A stretch of DNA of 64,000 nucleotides, taken from contig NZ_SOAU01000001.1 in NCBI RefSeq assembly GCF_004364865.1, forward strand, positions 3,008,001-3,072,000, read 5' to 3'. Under the pieces are notes generated by a model. It was not told the origin of the DNA. It saw only the letters and a program-made list of their open reading frames with translations, and searched no databases. Positions 50,994 through 60,048 of the stretch are shown here, piece by piece; the stretch's first letter is position 1, and each line of letters opens with the position of its first letter. The position numbers and the translations under genes are program-made. The DNA comes from Ilumatobacter fluminis. GTDB lineage: Bacteria; Actinomycetota; Acidimicrobiia; Acidimicrobiales; Ilumatobacteraceae.

Positions 50994-51952
50994 GACCAGT
51001 CACCGTCCCGGCGGACGAGCCGCATGACCGACTGCCCGCTCAGCACCAGCAGCACGAGCACGACCGAGACGACGGCGATCGCCGCGCCTCGTCCGAGCTG
51101 GTTTCCCTGGTTGAGCGTGAGGTACACGGCGAAGTCGAGCGTGGTCGACGAGACGCCGGGTCCGCCGAGCGTGAGGCCGTACACCCAGGGGAAGAACCCC
51201 GTCACCGTCGTCACCGTGAGCAGCAGGGTCCAGAAGCGGGTGATCGGGCGCAGCGCCGGTCGGTAGATGTACCAGACGATCTGACGCCAGTTGGCGCCGT
51301 CGAGTTTGGCCGCCTCGATGTACGACGGCGAGATCGCCGACAGCCCGGACGTGTAGAACAAGATGCCGCTCCCCATCGTTGCCCAGCAGATGACGAGCGC
51401 GAGGGTGACGAGCACGAAGTCGCCGTCGCTCAACCATCCGGGAGCGAGCGCTCCGAGGCCGACCGCCCGCAGCGAGGAGTTCACCGGGCCGTCGTCGGCG
51501 AGGATGATGCGGAAGACGTTGCCGACGATGATCGGCGACAGCATCGCCGGGATGAACAGGATTGTCCTGACCACGTTGGCCCCGCGACGGCCGAACAGGA
51601 TGATCGCGAGCACGAACGGGACACTCACCCAGATCAACAGACCGAGCAGGATGACCACGTTGTTCAGGACGATCCGGTGGAAGTCCTGCCATTTGATCAG
51701 GAACCGGTAATTCTTGAGTCCGACCCAGACCGGGTCGGTGAGGCCGCCGTAGTCGGTGAAGGAGTAGCGGACGAGGCTGATGATCGGCCACACGACGAGG
51801 GCGGCGACGAGGAGCAGCAGCGGCGCGCAGAAGGCGAGACCGGTCCACCGGCGGCGCCGTCCGGATCGGCGCGTCGGTCGTCGCGATGCGGCCGCGCCGG
51901 CGGTCGTGTCGTGCGGCGTCGCTGTCGATTCGTGCGTCGTCATCGTGGTCAT
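50990..51952 (-). CDS. Carbohydrate ABC transporter permease (MalF-like)
   Basis: The 320-residue permease has a charged N-terminus of about 35 residues, six membrane segments (CAPLLLLVAALVVWPIISLVRYSF first), and the EAA loop EAAKLDGANWRQIVWYIYRPALRP. It is the first gene of the permease-permease-binding protein operon; the start codon ATG at 51952 lies 30 bases downstream of the operator. Partner of the MalG-like subunit. Confidence 0.92.
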   Translation of the reverse strand: MTTMTTHESTATPHDTTAGAAASRRPTRRSGRRRRWTGLAFCAPLLLLVAALVVWPIISLVRYSFTDYGGLTDPVWVGLKNYRFLIKWQDFHRIVLNNVVILLGLLIWVSVPFVLAIILFGRRGANVVRTILFIPAMLSPIIVGNVFRIILADDGPVNSSLRAVGLGALAPGWLSDGDFVLVTLALVICWATMGSGILFYTSGLSAISPSYIEAAKLDGANWRQIVWYIYRPALRPITRFWTLLLTVTTVTGFFPWVYGLTLGGPGVSSTTLDFAVYLTLNQGNQLGRGAAIAVVSVVLVLLVLSGQSVMRLVRRDGDWS

Positions 51953-51981
51953 CCATACCCCCTCTCGATGGTCAGACCGTT

Positions 51982-52035
51982 TTGAAACGATTCAAGTCGG
52001 AAGCGAACTTACGGTGAACGAGCGCTTGGTGTCAA
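51982..52035 (-). promoter_or_regulatory. Promoter and LacI-type operator of the sugar ABC operon
   Basis: On the minus strand a perfect TTGACA (52035-52030), 18 bp and TAAGTT (52011-52006) are followed by the operator TTGAAACGATTCAA (51982-51995), which lies over the expected transcription start. Confidence 0.7.
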
Positions 52036-52115
52036 CTCGGCGGCGACGTCGCGCCCGACCACGCTCCCATCGGCCTCCCGGGGCCGCCCCGGCGAACGAC
52101 ACGGCGTCGATCGGC

Positions 52116-52165
52116 TTGACGACGCCCGAGAGACACCCGTAGGTTCGCCGATATGAAACGTTTCA
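52116..52165 (+). promoter_or_regulatory. Promoter and LacI-type operator of the rhamnosidase operon
   Basis: TTGACG (52116-52121), 18 bp and TAGGTT (52140-52145) are followed after eight bases by the perfect operator TGAAACGTTTCA (52154-52165). The 240-bp region between this operon and the divergent ABC operon thus carries two operators, one per promoter. Confidence 0.7.
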
Positions 52166-52193
52166 GTTCCCCGAGTCGTCGGTCGGTTCCGGC

Positions 52194-54881
52194 ATGACCG
52201 CCCACCGGGTCGTCGGGCTCCAGCCGCACCACGACGGCGGACTGATCGGCGTCGCCGGCGACGCCGTTCGACTGAGCTGGAACATCGTCGACCCCGACGA
52301 CGAGCAGGCGGCCGCGCGTATCGAGGTGGCCCACGACGAGCACTTCGACCGCGTCATCGCGTCGGCGGTGGTTCCCGGCCCCGGCCAGGTGGCCGTCGAA
52401 GCACCAGGCGGCCGACTCACGAGCCGCGAGCGTCGTTGGTTCCGGGTCGCCGCGCTCGTCGCCGGCGACTGGACCGACTGGTCGGCACCGTGCTCGGTCG
52501 AAGCCGGCCTCCTCTCCCCCGCCGACTGGCGCGCCGAAGCGATCGCACCGGGGCACGACGCCGATCACCCGACCGCAGCGCCGCTCCTCCGCGGCGAGTT
52601 CGAGATCGAGCGCACCGACATCGTCCGGGCCCGGCTCTACGCGACGGCACACGGTGTCTACGAGTTGCGCCTCAACGGCTCGCCCGTTGCCGACGACCTG
52701 TTCGCTCCCGGGTGGACGAGCTATCACCGACGCCTGCTCGTGCAGACCTACGACGTGACCGACCTCGTCGCCGACGGGCCGAACTGCCTCGGCGCGACGC
52801 TCGGCAACGGGTGGTTCCGTGGTCGACTCGGATGGTCCGGCACCGACGACGACCGGAACCGCTACGGCGACGGGCTCGCGCTCCTCGCCCAACTCGAGAT
52901 CGAGTTCGCCGACGGCAGCACCACCACGATCGGCACCGGCCCCGACTGGACCTGGTCGACGGCCGAAGTCCTCGCCGACGACTTCTACGACGGCTGCGAG
53001 ATCGACCTGCGTCGGTCGCTCGAACGGTGGGACACGGCCGGCCACGACCAGACCGGTTGGTCGCCCGTCGGGTCGATGGCGTTCGACCTCGAACGACTCG
53101 AACCCTGGTCGGTGCGACCGATCCGTGTCATCGAACGTCGCCCGCTCGAGACCGTTCGACACGACGACGCGACTGTGCGCGTCGACGTCGGTCAGAACAT
53201 CAGCGGGTGGGTCGCCGTCGAGGTGAGCGGGGTGGCGGGCGACGAGGTCGTCGTCGAACATGCCGAAGTCGTCGAGCCCGACGGTGCGCTGCATCGCAAG
53301 GCACTCCGGACCGCGCAGGCCCGCGACCGATACGTGCTCGCCGAGAGCGGCACCGTGCGACTGGAGCCGCGGTTCACCTTCCACGGTTTCCGACACGCCG
53401 AAGTCCGAACCAGGGCCGACGTCGTGTCGATCGAAGCAGTCGCGATCAGTTCCGATCTTCCCACCCGCAGCTCGTTCTCGTGCTCGAACGGCGAACTGAA
53501 CCAGCTCGCCGCCAACGTGATGTGGTCATTGCGGGACAACTTCGTCGGGGTGCCGACCGATTGTCCGCAGCGCGACGAGCGGATGGGATGGACCGGCGAC
53601 GCCCAGGCGTTCGCGTCGACCGCCAGCCTGCTCGTCGACGCCCGCAACTTCTGGGCGAGCTGGTTGCGCGACGTCGCGCTCGAGCAGCACGACGGTGGGA
53701 TCCCGAGCGTCGTCCCCGACGTCGCGCTCGAGGGCGAGTCGAGCGCCGGACGCGCCGGCTGGGCCGACGTGGCCACGATCGCCCCGTGGGCCCACTTCGA
53801 GGCCTACGGCGACCTCACGATCCTCGCCGACCAACTGCCGAGCATGATCCGGTGGATCGAGACGCTGCGCTCGAAGCGCCACCCCACCGGCGACCTCGCC
53901 GGCCTGCTCGGCGGCGAGTTCCAGTTCGGCGACTGGCTCGACCCCGACGCTCCGTCGGACCGGCCATGGCTCGCCAAGGTCGAGGGTGACTACCTCGCGA
54001 ACGCATTCTTCGCCCACTCGGCCAGGCTGACCGCTCGCGCTGCCCACGAGCTCGGTCACCGAGACGTTGCGCTGGCGTACGAACACCTCGGCGACGAGAT
54101 CGCCGGGCTCGCCTGGGAGCGGTGGGCCGACCACGCCCAGACCTCACAGACCGGCTGTGCCGTCACCGTCGTGTTCGAGATCGCGCCGCCCGACGAACTC
54201 GCCGCCGTCGCCCGACGGCTCGCCGACCTCGTCGCCGATGCCGACGGCGCCGTGTCGACCGGCTTCCTCGGCACCCCGTTGGTGCTGCCGGCACTGGCTC
54301 GTCACGGGTATTTCGACGAGGCGTACACGATGCTGCTCCGCACCGAGTCGCCGTCGTGGCTCTACCAGGTCCGCCAAGGCGCCACGACCACCTGGGAACG
54401 GTGGGACGCGATCAAGCCCGACGGCTCGATCCACGACGGCGCGATCCTCCCCCACGAACCCGACGACGACACGACCGATCATCACATGCTGTCGTTCAAC
54501 CACTACGCCTACGGCGCCGTGCTCGACTGGATGTACCGCCACCTCGCCGGACTGGCGCCGGCGACGCCCGGGTACGGCGCGATCCGATTCGCTCCGCGTC
54601 CGTGCGCCGGCATCGACGACGCCCGCGCCACGGTCCACACCCCGTACGGGCCGGCGTCGATCGACTGGTCGGTGTCCGACGGGTTCGCAGCCACGGTCGA
54701 GGTGCCGTTCGGCAGCACGGCGACATTCGTCGCCCCGACGACGGCTGAGTCCGCCGTCGTCGTCGACGGTCAGCCCACCGACGACGACGGCCCAATCGAC
54801 CTCGGACCAGGCACCCACACCATCGCAGTCACCGACCCACACCTCGTCCGCCCGACCACGCACCCCACGGAGTCCGCATGA
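52194..54881 (+). CDS. Alpha-L-rhamnosidase (GH78)
   Basis: The 895-residue enzyme hydrolyses terminal alpha-L-rhamnose from glycosides or polysaccharides. The order of domains fits GH78: N-terminal beta domains including a fibronectin-like part, a carbohydrate-binding beta domain (about 120-420), an (alpha/alpha)6 catalytic barrel (about 430-790) and a C-terminal beta domain. The hallmark VPTDCPQRDERMGWTGDAQ is present, with Glu462 aligned to the general acid, and NHYAYGAVLDWMYRHLAGL in the last barrel helices. No signal peptide is seen, so it acts inside the cell on imported rhamnosides. It overlaps the second dioxygenase gene (ATGA). Confidence 0.95.
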   Translation: MTAHRVVGLQPHHDGGLIGVAGDAVRLSWNIVDPDDEQAAARIEVAHDEHFDRVIASAVVPGPGQVAVEAPGGRLTSRERRWFRVAALVAGDWTDWSAPCSVEAGLLSPADWRAEAIAPGHDADHPTAAPLLRGEFEIERTDIVRARLYATAHGVYELRLNGSPVADDLFAPGWTSYHRRLLVQTYDVTDLVADGPNCLGATLGNGWFRGRLGWSGTDDDRNRYGDGLALLAQLEIEFADGSTTTIGTGPDWTWSTAEVLADDFYDGCEIDLRRSLERWDTAGHDQTGWSPVGSMAFDLERLEPWSVRPIRVIERRPLETVRHDDATVRVDVGQNISGWVAVEVSGVAGDEVVVEHAEVVEPDGALHRKALRTAQARDRYVLAESGTVRLEPRFTFHGFRHAEVRTRADVVSIEAVAISSDLPTRSSFSCSNGELNQLAANVMWSLRDNFVGVPTDCPQRDERMGWTGDAQAFASTASLLVDARNFWASWLRDVALEQHDGGIPSVVPDVALEGESSAGRAGWADVATIAPWAHFEAYGDLTILADQLPSMIRWIETLRSKRHPTGDLAGLLGGEFQFGDWLDPDAPSDRPWLAKVEGDYLANAFFAHSARLTARAAHELGHRDVALAYEHLGDEIAGLAWERWADHAQTSQTGCAVTVVFEIAPPDELAAVARRLADLVADADGAVSTGFLGTPLVLPALARHGYFDEAYTMLLRTESPSWLYQVRQGATTTWERWDAIKPDGSIHDGAILPHEPDDDTTDHHMLSFNHYAYGAVLDWMYRHLAGLAPATPGYGAIRFAPRPCAGIDDARATVHTPYGPASIDWSVSDGFAATVEVPFGSTATFVAPTTAESAVVVDGQPTDDDGPIDLGPGTHTIAVTDPHLVRPTTHPTESA

Positions 54882-55705
54882 ACCACGAACTCAGCCCCGA
54901 GCAGATCGAGCAGTACCGGCGCGACGGCTTCATCGTCGTCCCCGACCTCCTCGACGCCGACGAACTCGAGCACTGGCGATCGGTCGTCGCCCACGCCGTC
55001 GAGAACCGGCACGGCGAGCGGTTCGCGAACCAGACGGCGCTCACCGACGAGATCGATCAGAGCGATGACGCCGGCGACTTCTACGACCAGGTCTTCGACC
55101 AGCTCGTCAACCTGTGGCAGACCGACGACGATCTCGAGGCACTGATCACCGATCCACGCATCGGCGAGATGGCGGCGCGGTTGTCGGGCAACGACGCGAT
55201 GCGGCTGTGGCACGATCAGGCCCTGATCAAACGGCCGTACGCCAACCCGACGGCGTTCCACCTCGATGCGCCCTACTGGTCGTTCACGTCGCACGACGCG
55301 ATCTCGATCTGGATCGCGCTCGACGATGCGACCGAGGCCAACGGCTGCCTCTACTTCTTCCCGGGCTCGCATCAGGAGACCACGACGGAGAACGTCAACA
55401 TCGGCAAGAACGTCGGAGCGATCTTCGAGGTCTACCCGCAGTTCCGAAGCCGTCCGGCTGCCAGCGGTGCGATGCGGGCCGGGAGTTGCTCGTTCCACAG
55501 CGGCATGACGATCCACGGTGCCGGCGCCAACATGACGGCCGGGCTCCGGCGGGCGATGACGGCTGCGTTCATGCCGGACGGTTGCACCTTCAACGGGCAG
55601 CAGAACATCCTGTCCGACGAGCAGGTTGCACGGCTGACCGTGGGCGACCGCCTCGACGACCCGGCCCAGAATCCACTCGTCTACGGCACCGACACGTCGG
55701 CGTAA
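54878..55705 (+). CDS. PhyH-type Fe(II)/2-oxoglutarate dioxygenase coupled to the rhamnosidase
   Basis: The 275-residue protein is a compact phytanoyl-CoA dioxygenase family member. It begins LSPEQIEQYRRDGFIVVPDLL, the family N-terminal signature; the iron ligands are His128 and Asp130 (AFHLDAPYW) and His213 (TIHGAGANMT), and Arg224 or Arg225 in LRRAMTAAF is the probable 2-oxoglutarate contact. Its ATG overlaps the rhamnosidase stop, so both are made together. It is not closely similar to the first dioxygenase by eye (different spacing and N-terminus). A substrate among modified rhamnosides is suggested by context only. Confidence 0.87.
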   Translation: MNHELSPEQIEQYRRDGFIVVPDLLDADELEHWRSVVAHAVENRHGERFANQTALTDEIDQSDDAGDFYDQVFDQLVNLWQTDDDLEALITDPRIGEMAARLSGNDAMRLWHDQALIKRPYANPTAFHLDAPYWSFTSHDAISIWIALDDATEANGCLYFFPGSHQETTTENVNIGKNVGAIFEVYPQFRSRPAASGAMRAGSCSFHSGMTIHGAGANMTAGLRRAMTAAFMPDGCTFNGQQNILSDEQVARLTVGDRLDDPAQNPLVYGTDTSA

Positions 55706-55742
55706 CGATTCGCTGCGCGGTCGGTTGGGTACGGTGGCGGAC

Positions 55743-57086
55743 GTGACTGCCGAGACCGACCCCCGGGCCGTGATGGAACGAGCCGGGATCGCCGAAACGG
55801 CGATCTCGGTGTTCGAGCGACAACTCGCCGACGTGCGAGCCGGAGCCGGCGGGCTCCTCCGAGACGCCGACATCGATCCGTACCACGCCCCGTCACTCGA
55901 CGGGGCCCCCGCCGACACGTCCGCGTTGCGCGGCACGGCGATGATCCGCCTCAACGGTGGCCTGGGCACGTCGATGGGCATGGAACAGGCCAAGTCGTTG
56001 CTCGGCGTGCGCGACGGACTGAGCTTCCTCGACATCATCGTCCGTCAGGTCCAGACGTTGCGCAGCACCACCGGTGCACGCCTGCCACTCAGCTTCCTGC
56101 ATTCGTTCCGAACGTCGGCCGACAGCCTTGCTGCGCTGGCGCACTACCCCGACCTCGCCGTCGACGATCTGCCGATCGAGCTGATGCAGCACCGTGTCCC
56201 CAAGCTGCTCGCCGACGAACTCGTCCCCGTGTCGTGGCCCGACGACCACGAACTCGAGTGGTGTCCGCCCGGACACGGCGACCTCTACACCGTGCTCCAC
56301 GCGACCGGCTTTCTCGACCAGCTCGCCGAGCAGGGATTCGAGCGCGTATTCGTGGCCAACTCCGACAACCTCGGTGCCGTGCCCGATCCCGGCGTCGCCG
56401 CCTGGTTCGCCGACAGCGGCGCGCCGTTCGCGATCGAAGCGGTCCGGCGCACGCCGAGCGACCGCAAGGGTGGGCACTTCGCGATCCGCAAGTCGGACGG
56501 ACGGCTGATCCTGCGCGAGACGGCCCAGACCCCGCCCGACGAGCAGGGCGACATCGATCGCCACCCGTACACCTCGACGAACAACCTGTGGTTCGACGTC
56601 GCTGCCACGCGACGATTGCTCGACGAGAACGACGGCGACCTCGGCCTGCCCGTGATCATCAACCGCAAGACCGTCGACCCGACCGACAAGCAGAGCCCGT
56701 CCGTCATCCAGCTCGAGACGGCGATGGGTGCCGCGGTCGAGGTGTTCGAGGGGGCCACGACCGTCGAGGTGGGCCGCGACCGCTTCATCCCGGTCAAGAC
56801 CACCGACGATCTCCTCGTCGTTCGCAGCGACTGCTACCGCCTCACCGACGACTTCCGGCTCGTCCAGGTCCCCGACGAGATCCCCTTCGTCGAGCTCGCT
56901 CCCTGCTACAAGCTGATCGACGACTTCGACCAGCGCTTCCCCGCCGGCGCACCGAGCCTCGCCGAGGCGACCTCACTGGTCGTACGAGGCGACTGGACGT
57001 TCGGCGCCGACGTCCGCGTCGTCGGCGACGCCGAACTCGGCCCCGACGGTGGCACCGTCCCCGACGGTGCCGTCCTCGGCGCCTGA
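55743..57086 (+). CDS. UTP--glucose-1-phosphate uridylyltransferase (UGP/UDPGP family)
   Basis: The roughly 447-residue protein makes UDP-glucose, or a related UDP-sugar, and belongs to the eukaryotic-type UDPGP family rather than GalU. The nucleotide-binding motif is MIRLNGGLGTSMGMEQAKSLL; further signatures are SFRTSADSLAAL, ERVFVANSDNLGAVPDPG, a KGGHFAIRKSDGRLILRE segment and CYKLIDDFDQRFPAG. GTG at 55743 has GGTGG just upstream and is chosen; GTG 55734 and TTG 55725 are alternatives. It is 37 bases after the dioxygenase gene on the same strand but lacks the rhamnose operator. Confidence 0.9.
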   Translation: MTAETDPRAVMERAGIAETAISVFERQLADVRAGAGGLLRDADIDPYHAPSLDGAPADTSALRGTAMIRLNGGLGTSMGMEQAKSLLGVRDGLSFLDIIVRQVQTLRSTTGARLPLSFLHSFRTSADSLAALAHYPDLAVDDLPIELMQHRVPKLLADELVPVSWPDDHELEWCPPGHGDLYTVLHATGFLDQLAEQGFERVFVANSDNLGAVPDPGVAAWFADSGAPFAIEAVRRTPSDRKGGHFAIRKSDGRLILRETAQTPPDEQGDIDRHPYTSTNNLWFDVAATRRLLDENDGDLGLPVIINRKTVDPTDKQSPSVIQLETAMGAAVEVFEGATTVEVGRDRFIPVKTTDDLLVVRSDCYRLTDDFRLVQVPDEIPFVELAPCYKLIDDFDQRFPAGAPSLAEATSLVVRGDWTFGADVRVVGDAELGPDGGTVPDGAVLGA

Positions 57087-57098
57087 CGATCGGTCGAG

Positions 57099-57917
57099 TC
57101 AGAGCAGGCCGTTGGCGGCGAGCCAGTCGCCGAACCGGTCGATCCACGAGTCGGACGGCAGGCCCTGGTGCTTCATGCCGAAGCCGTGGCCACCGGACGC
57201 GTACATGTGCAACTCGGTTGCGATCCCCGCACGACGCCACCTGTCGTAGATCGCCACCGAGTCGTCGGCCAGACCGAGCGAGTCGTCGGTGGCAGCAACG
57301 ACGAACATGGGTCCACTGCCGGCCGGCGGCTCGGCGAGTTCGTAGCCGCGGACCGAGGCGTAGATCGGTGCGACGAAGTCGGGCCGTGCTCCCGCATCAT
57401 CGGCGTACGCGACCCGCATCGTGACGTTGCCGCCGGCCGAGAAACCGATGAAGCCCACGCGATCGGGTCGGACACCGAACTCGGAGGCGTGCTCGCGTAC
57501 CCAGCGGACGGCCGCCGATGCGTCGGCCGCAGCGAGCGGTGCGATCTCGTTCATCTCGTCGAAGACACCGTCGAGGTCGGACGCCATCTTCGTGACGAGG
57601 TCGGCGACGGCATCGTCGCCGCAGGGCACCAGGCGATACTCCAGCACGAATGCGGTGACGCCGCGGGCAGCCAGCCAGTCGGCGACCTCGAATCCCTCGC
57701 TCTCGATCGACAGAGCGTGGAAACCACCACCGGGTGCGATCACGATCGCCGTTCCGTTCGGGGCGTCCGGGACCACGGGTGTGATCGTCGGATGCACCAC
57801 GTTGGTGACGACCGGGTTGTCGAACAGCGGCGAGTGGTATGCCGACCTGTGGTGCTCCCACCTCTCGCTTCCCGGGGCCGCACCCGTGTAGAGCTGCTCC
57901 GGTTCTCGCTTGGTCAT
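57099..57917 (-). CDS. Alpha/beta-hydrolase (esterase/lipase family)
   Basis: The 272-residue protein has the esterase fold with oxyanion motif IVIAPGGGFHAL (HGGG-like), nucleophile Ser in GFIGFSAGGNV, Asp in VVAATDDSLG and His in YASGGHGFGMK. It resembles acetyl-xylan-type or hormone-sensitive-lipase-type esterases. ATG at 57917 has the strong ribosome binding site GGAGGAAG upstream. No signal peptide, so cytoplasmic. Its role might be deacetylation of sugars taken up by the cell, but that is only suggested by position near the rhamnose block. Confidence 0.88.
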   Translation of the reverse strand: MTKREPEQLYTGAAPGSERWEHHRSAYHSPLFDNPVVTNVVHPTITPVVPDAPNGTAIVIAPGGGFHALSIESEGFEVADWLAARGVTAFVLEYRLVPCGDDAVADLVTKMASDLDGVFDEMNEIAPLAAADASAAVRWVREHASEFGVRPDRVGFIGFSAGGNVTMRVAYADDAGARPDFVAPIYASVRGYELAEPPAGSGPMFVVAATDDSLGLADDSVAIYDRWRRAGIATELHMYASGGHGFGMKHQGLPSDSWIDRFGDWLAANGLL

Positions 57918-57960
57918 CGCTTCCTCCCGCCCGTGTCGACGACGAGGGTAGCGACGATGG

Positions 57961-58200
57961 TCAGCTGCGGGGAGTATCGATGGCGAGCACGTCCCTCGCA
58001 GCGGCTTCCTCGGTGGCCGGGACGGCGACGACGACGCCGGGTTCGGTGTCGACCGGGAGCGATCCACCCTCCACCTCGTCGACGACGACGGCGTCGAGTC
58101 CGGCGCCGATCAGCTTGGCGGCGACCACCTCGGCCTCACCCCGGTCGGGGAAGGTTGCGATGATGGCGGGGGCGGGATGTTCGGACGTGGAGTCGGTCAC
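57961..58200 (-). CDS. Small DUF2007-like protein
   Basis: The 79-residue protein has a beta-alpha-beta pattern with IIATFPDRGEAEVVAAKLIGAGLDAVVVDE, which resembles DUF2007 putative signal-transducing proteins; the later VVVAVPATEEAAARDVL is a second beta-alpha unit. The start is GTG at 58200. The function is unknown. It is 43 bases upstream of the esterase gene on the same strand. Confidence 0.65.
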   Translation of the reverse strand: MTDSTSEHPAPAIIATFPDRGEAEVVAAKLIGAGLDAVVVDEVEGGSLPVDTEPGVVVAVPATEEAAARDVLAIDTPRS

Positions 58201-58367
58201 GAGCCGACCGTTCCCCGCAGCCGGCGGGGCGAAACCGTGCGCGGAAACGCATCCACCGTTCGGGTGACGGCCGTAGCGAGGTGTGAACCCCTCGATGCGC
58301 GGGCACTCCCGCGTGGCCGGTCACTGCCGGCATCGACATCGCGACCACACTGGAGGAAGCTGGAACC

Positions 58368-59333
58368 ATGAACGTCCGAGACATCGCCGACACGGCGCTC
58401 GAGATCCCGATCGTCACCAGCTTCACCAAGATCGGCTACCTCGCACGTCGCAAGCTCGACGGCTGGACGCCGCTCACCGACTACGACTTCACCGGGCGGG
58501 TCGTCGTCCTGACCGGCGCAACGTCCGGACTCGGCCGGTGCGCCGCCCAGATCCTCGCCGATCAGGGCGCGACGCTGGTGGTCGTCGGACGAACCGCCGA
58601 GCGCAATCAGGGAGTCGTCGACGAGCTGATCGACTCGACCGGCAACCAGACCATCAGCCAGGTCGCCTGCGACACCGGCGAGTACGACCAGGTGCGCGAC
58701 CTCGCTGATCGGGTGCTCACCGAACACGACCGACTCGACGTCCTGATCCACAACGCCGGCGCACTCACCGCCGAACGCAACGACGCCTCGAACGGGACGG
58801 AGCAGACCGTGGCCAGCCAGGTCGTCGGCCCGTTCCTGCTGACGTCGCTCCTCCTCGACCGCCTCGCCGATACCGACGGCAGCCGTGTCATCACGATGTC
58901 GTCGGGCGGCATGTACACCGCCGGGCTCACCGTCGAACAGATCGAGATGCCCGCCGACGACTACTCCGGCACCGAGCAGTACGCCCGGGCGAAGCGGGCC
59001 CAGGTGACCCTCAGCGAGATGTGGGCGGAACGGTGCGGCGACCGAGGCGTCTCGTTCCAGGCCATGCACCCGGGCTGGGCGGACACGCCCGGCGTCGAGG
59101 CGGCGCTGCCGGGCTTCCGCAAGGTGATGGGCCCGCTCCTCCGCGACGCCGACGAGGGCGCCGACACGCTGGTGTGGCTCGCCGGCGATGCCGAGCCACT
59201 CGCCCACAACGGTGGCTTCTGGCTCGACCGCCGGCTCCGCTCGATCCACAAGCTGCCGACCACCAAGAAGACCGACACCCCCGAGCGCCGTGAGCGGCTC
59301 TGGAACTGGGTGACGGCCGAAGCCGGGCTCTGA
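58368..59333 (+). CDS. Short-chain dehydrogenase (DHRS12/retinol-dehydrogenase-like)
   Basis: The 321-residue SDR has a 45-residue N-terminal extension before the cofactor motif VVVLTGATSGLGRCA, then LIHNAGALTAERND, catalytic Ser in ITMSSGGMYTAG and Tyr-x3-Lys in YARAKRAQ. The tail is basic and contains WLDRRLRSIHKLPTTKK. Proteins of this type act on lipid-like aldehydes or alcohols, but the substrate is unknown. ATG at 58368 has GGAGGAAG a few bases upstream. Confidence 0.87.
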   Translation: MNVRDIADTALEIPIVTSFTKIGYLARRKLDGWTPLTDYDFTGRVVVLTGATSGLGRCAAQILADQGATLVVVGRTAERNQGVVDELIDSTGNQTISQVACDTGEYDQVRDLADRVLTEHDRLDVLIHNAGALTAERNDASNGTEQTVASQVVGPFLLTSLLLDRLADTDGSRVITMSSGGMYTAGLTVEQIEMPADDYSGTEQYARAKRAQVTLSEMWAERCGDRGVSFQAMHPGWADTPGVEAALPGFRKVMGPLLRDADEGADTLVWLAGDAEPLAHNGGFWLDRRLRSIHKLPTTKKTDTPERRERLWNWVTAEAGL

Positions 59334-59365
59334 CCGTCGGTCTCCGACGGCCGAACCCGGCACGG

Positions 59366-59926
59366 TCAGCCGTCGTCGGACTCGCCGTCGTCGGCGTCGT
59401 TGATCTCCTCGCCGGCGGTGCGGTCCGGGAGCAGCACGATGCTGAACTGGGTCTGTTCGTCCTCGACGCCCTGGGCGAGCAGCGCCGAGATCTCGAGGCG
59501 GTCGTTGCCCTGCACCCACGCTGCGGCCAGCGAGTCGGTGCCGGTCTCTCGGACAGCTTCGACCTCCTGCCAGCCGAGCTGGGCCAGCTGCGAGGTGTAG
59601 AAGTCCATGATCTGCTGGGGGCTCGTGGCCGTCGCCGTGAACGACTGGCTGATCGCGCCGTCACGTTCGGTCTTCTCGCTGATCTCGGTCGCACCCCGGG
59701 CGATCGGGACGGCGTCGAAGTCGCCTTCGGTGAAGCCGGCCGACCCGGGTGTCGGCTGCGCGTCCTGCTGTTCCTCGTCGGCGACGACGTCGGTGTTCGC
59801 GTCGCCCTCGGCATCGTCGCCGCACGCGGCGAGGGTCAGTGTCGCCACCGCCAGCAGGGCGGGAAGCCGACGGGCAGAGGTTCGGGTGTTCGTGCGATGC
59901 GTCGTGGGGGTGGTCGGGGGAAGCAT
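59366..59926 (-). CDS. Lipoprotein of unknown function
   Basis: The 186-residue product has a basic N-terminus, a hydrophobic stretch and a lipobox ending TLAAC (Cys35), followed by an acidic linker. The mature part contains ATATSPQQIMDFYTSQLAQLGWQEVEAV, typical of the conserved helix in small actinobacterial lipoproteins where a C-terminal fold follows, and an acidic C-terminus ending in Asp/Glu/Gly. No enzymatic motif is visible. It is convergent with the SDR gene (32-bp gap) and divergent from purU. Confidence 0.75.
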   Translation of the reverse strand: MLPPTTPTTHRTNTRTSARRLPALLAVATLTLAACGDDAEGDANTDVVADEEQQDAQPTPGSAGFTEGDFDAVPIARGATEISEKTERDGAISQSFTATATSPQQIMDFYTSQLAQLGWQEVEAVRETGTDSLAAAWVQGNDRLEISALLAQGVEDEQTQFSIVLLPDRTAGEEINDADDGESDDG

Positions 59927-60048
59927 GTGCGGGTGATACCCGGACCCGACCGATGCGACACGTCACCCTCGGCGCCGTCCCGCATGTCAGGACCACTCGT
60001 CTCGAATTCGGTGTCTCGAACCGGCTGTGGTCCCGCCATACTCGCAGC

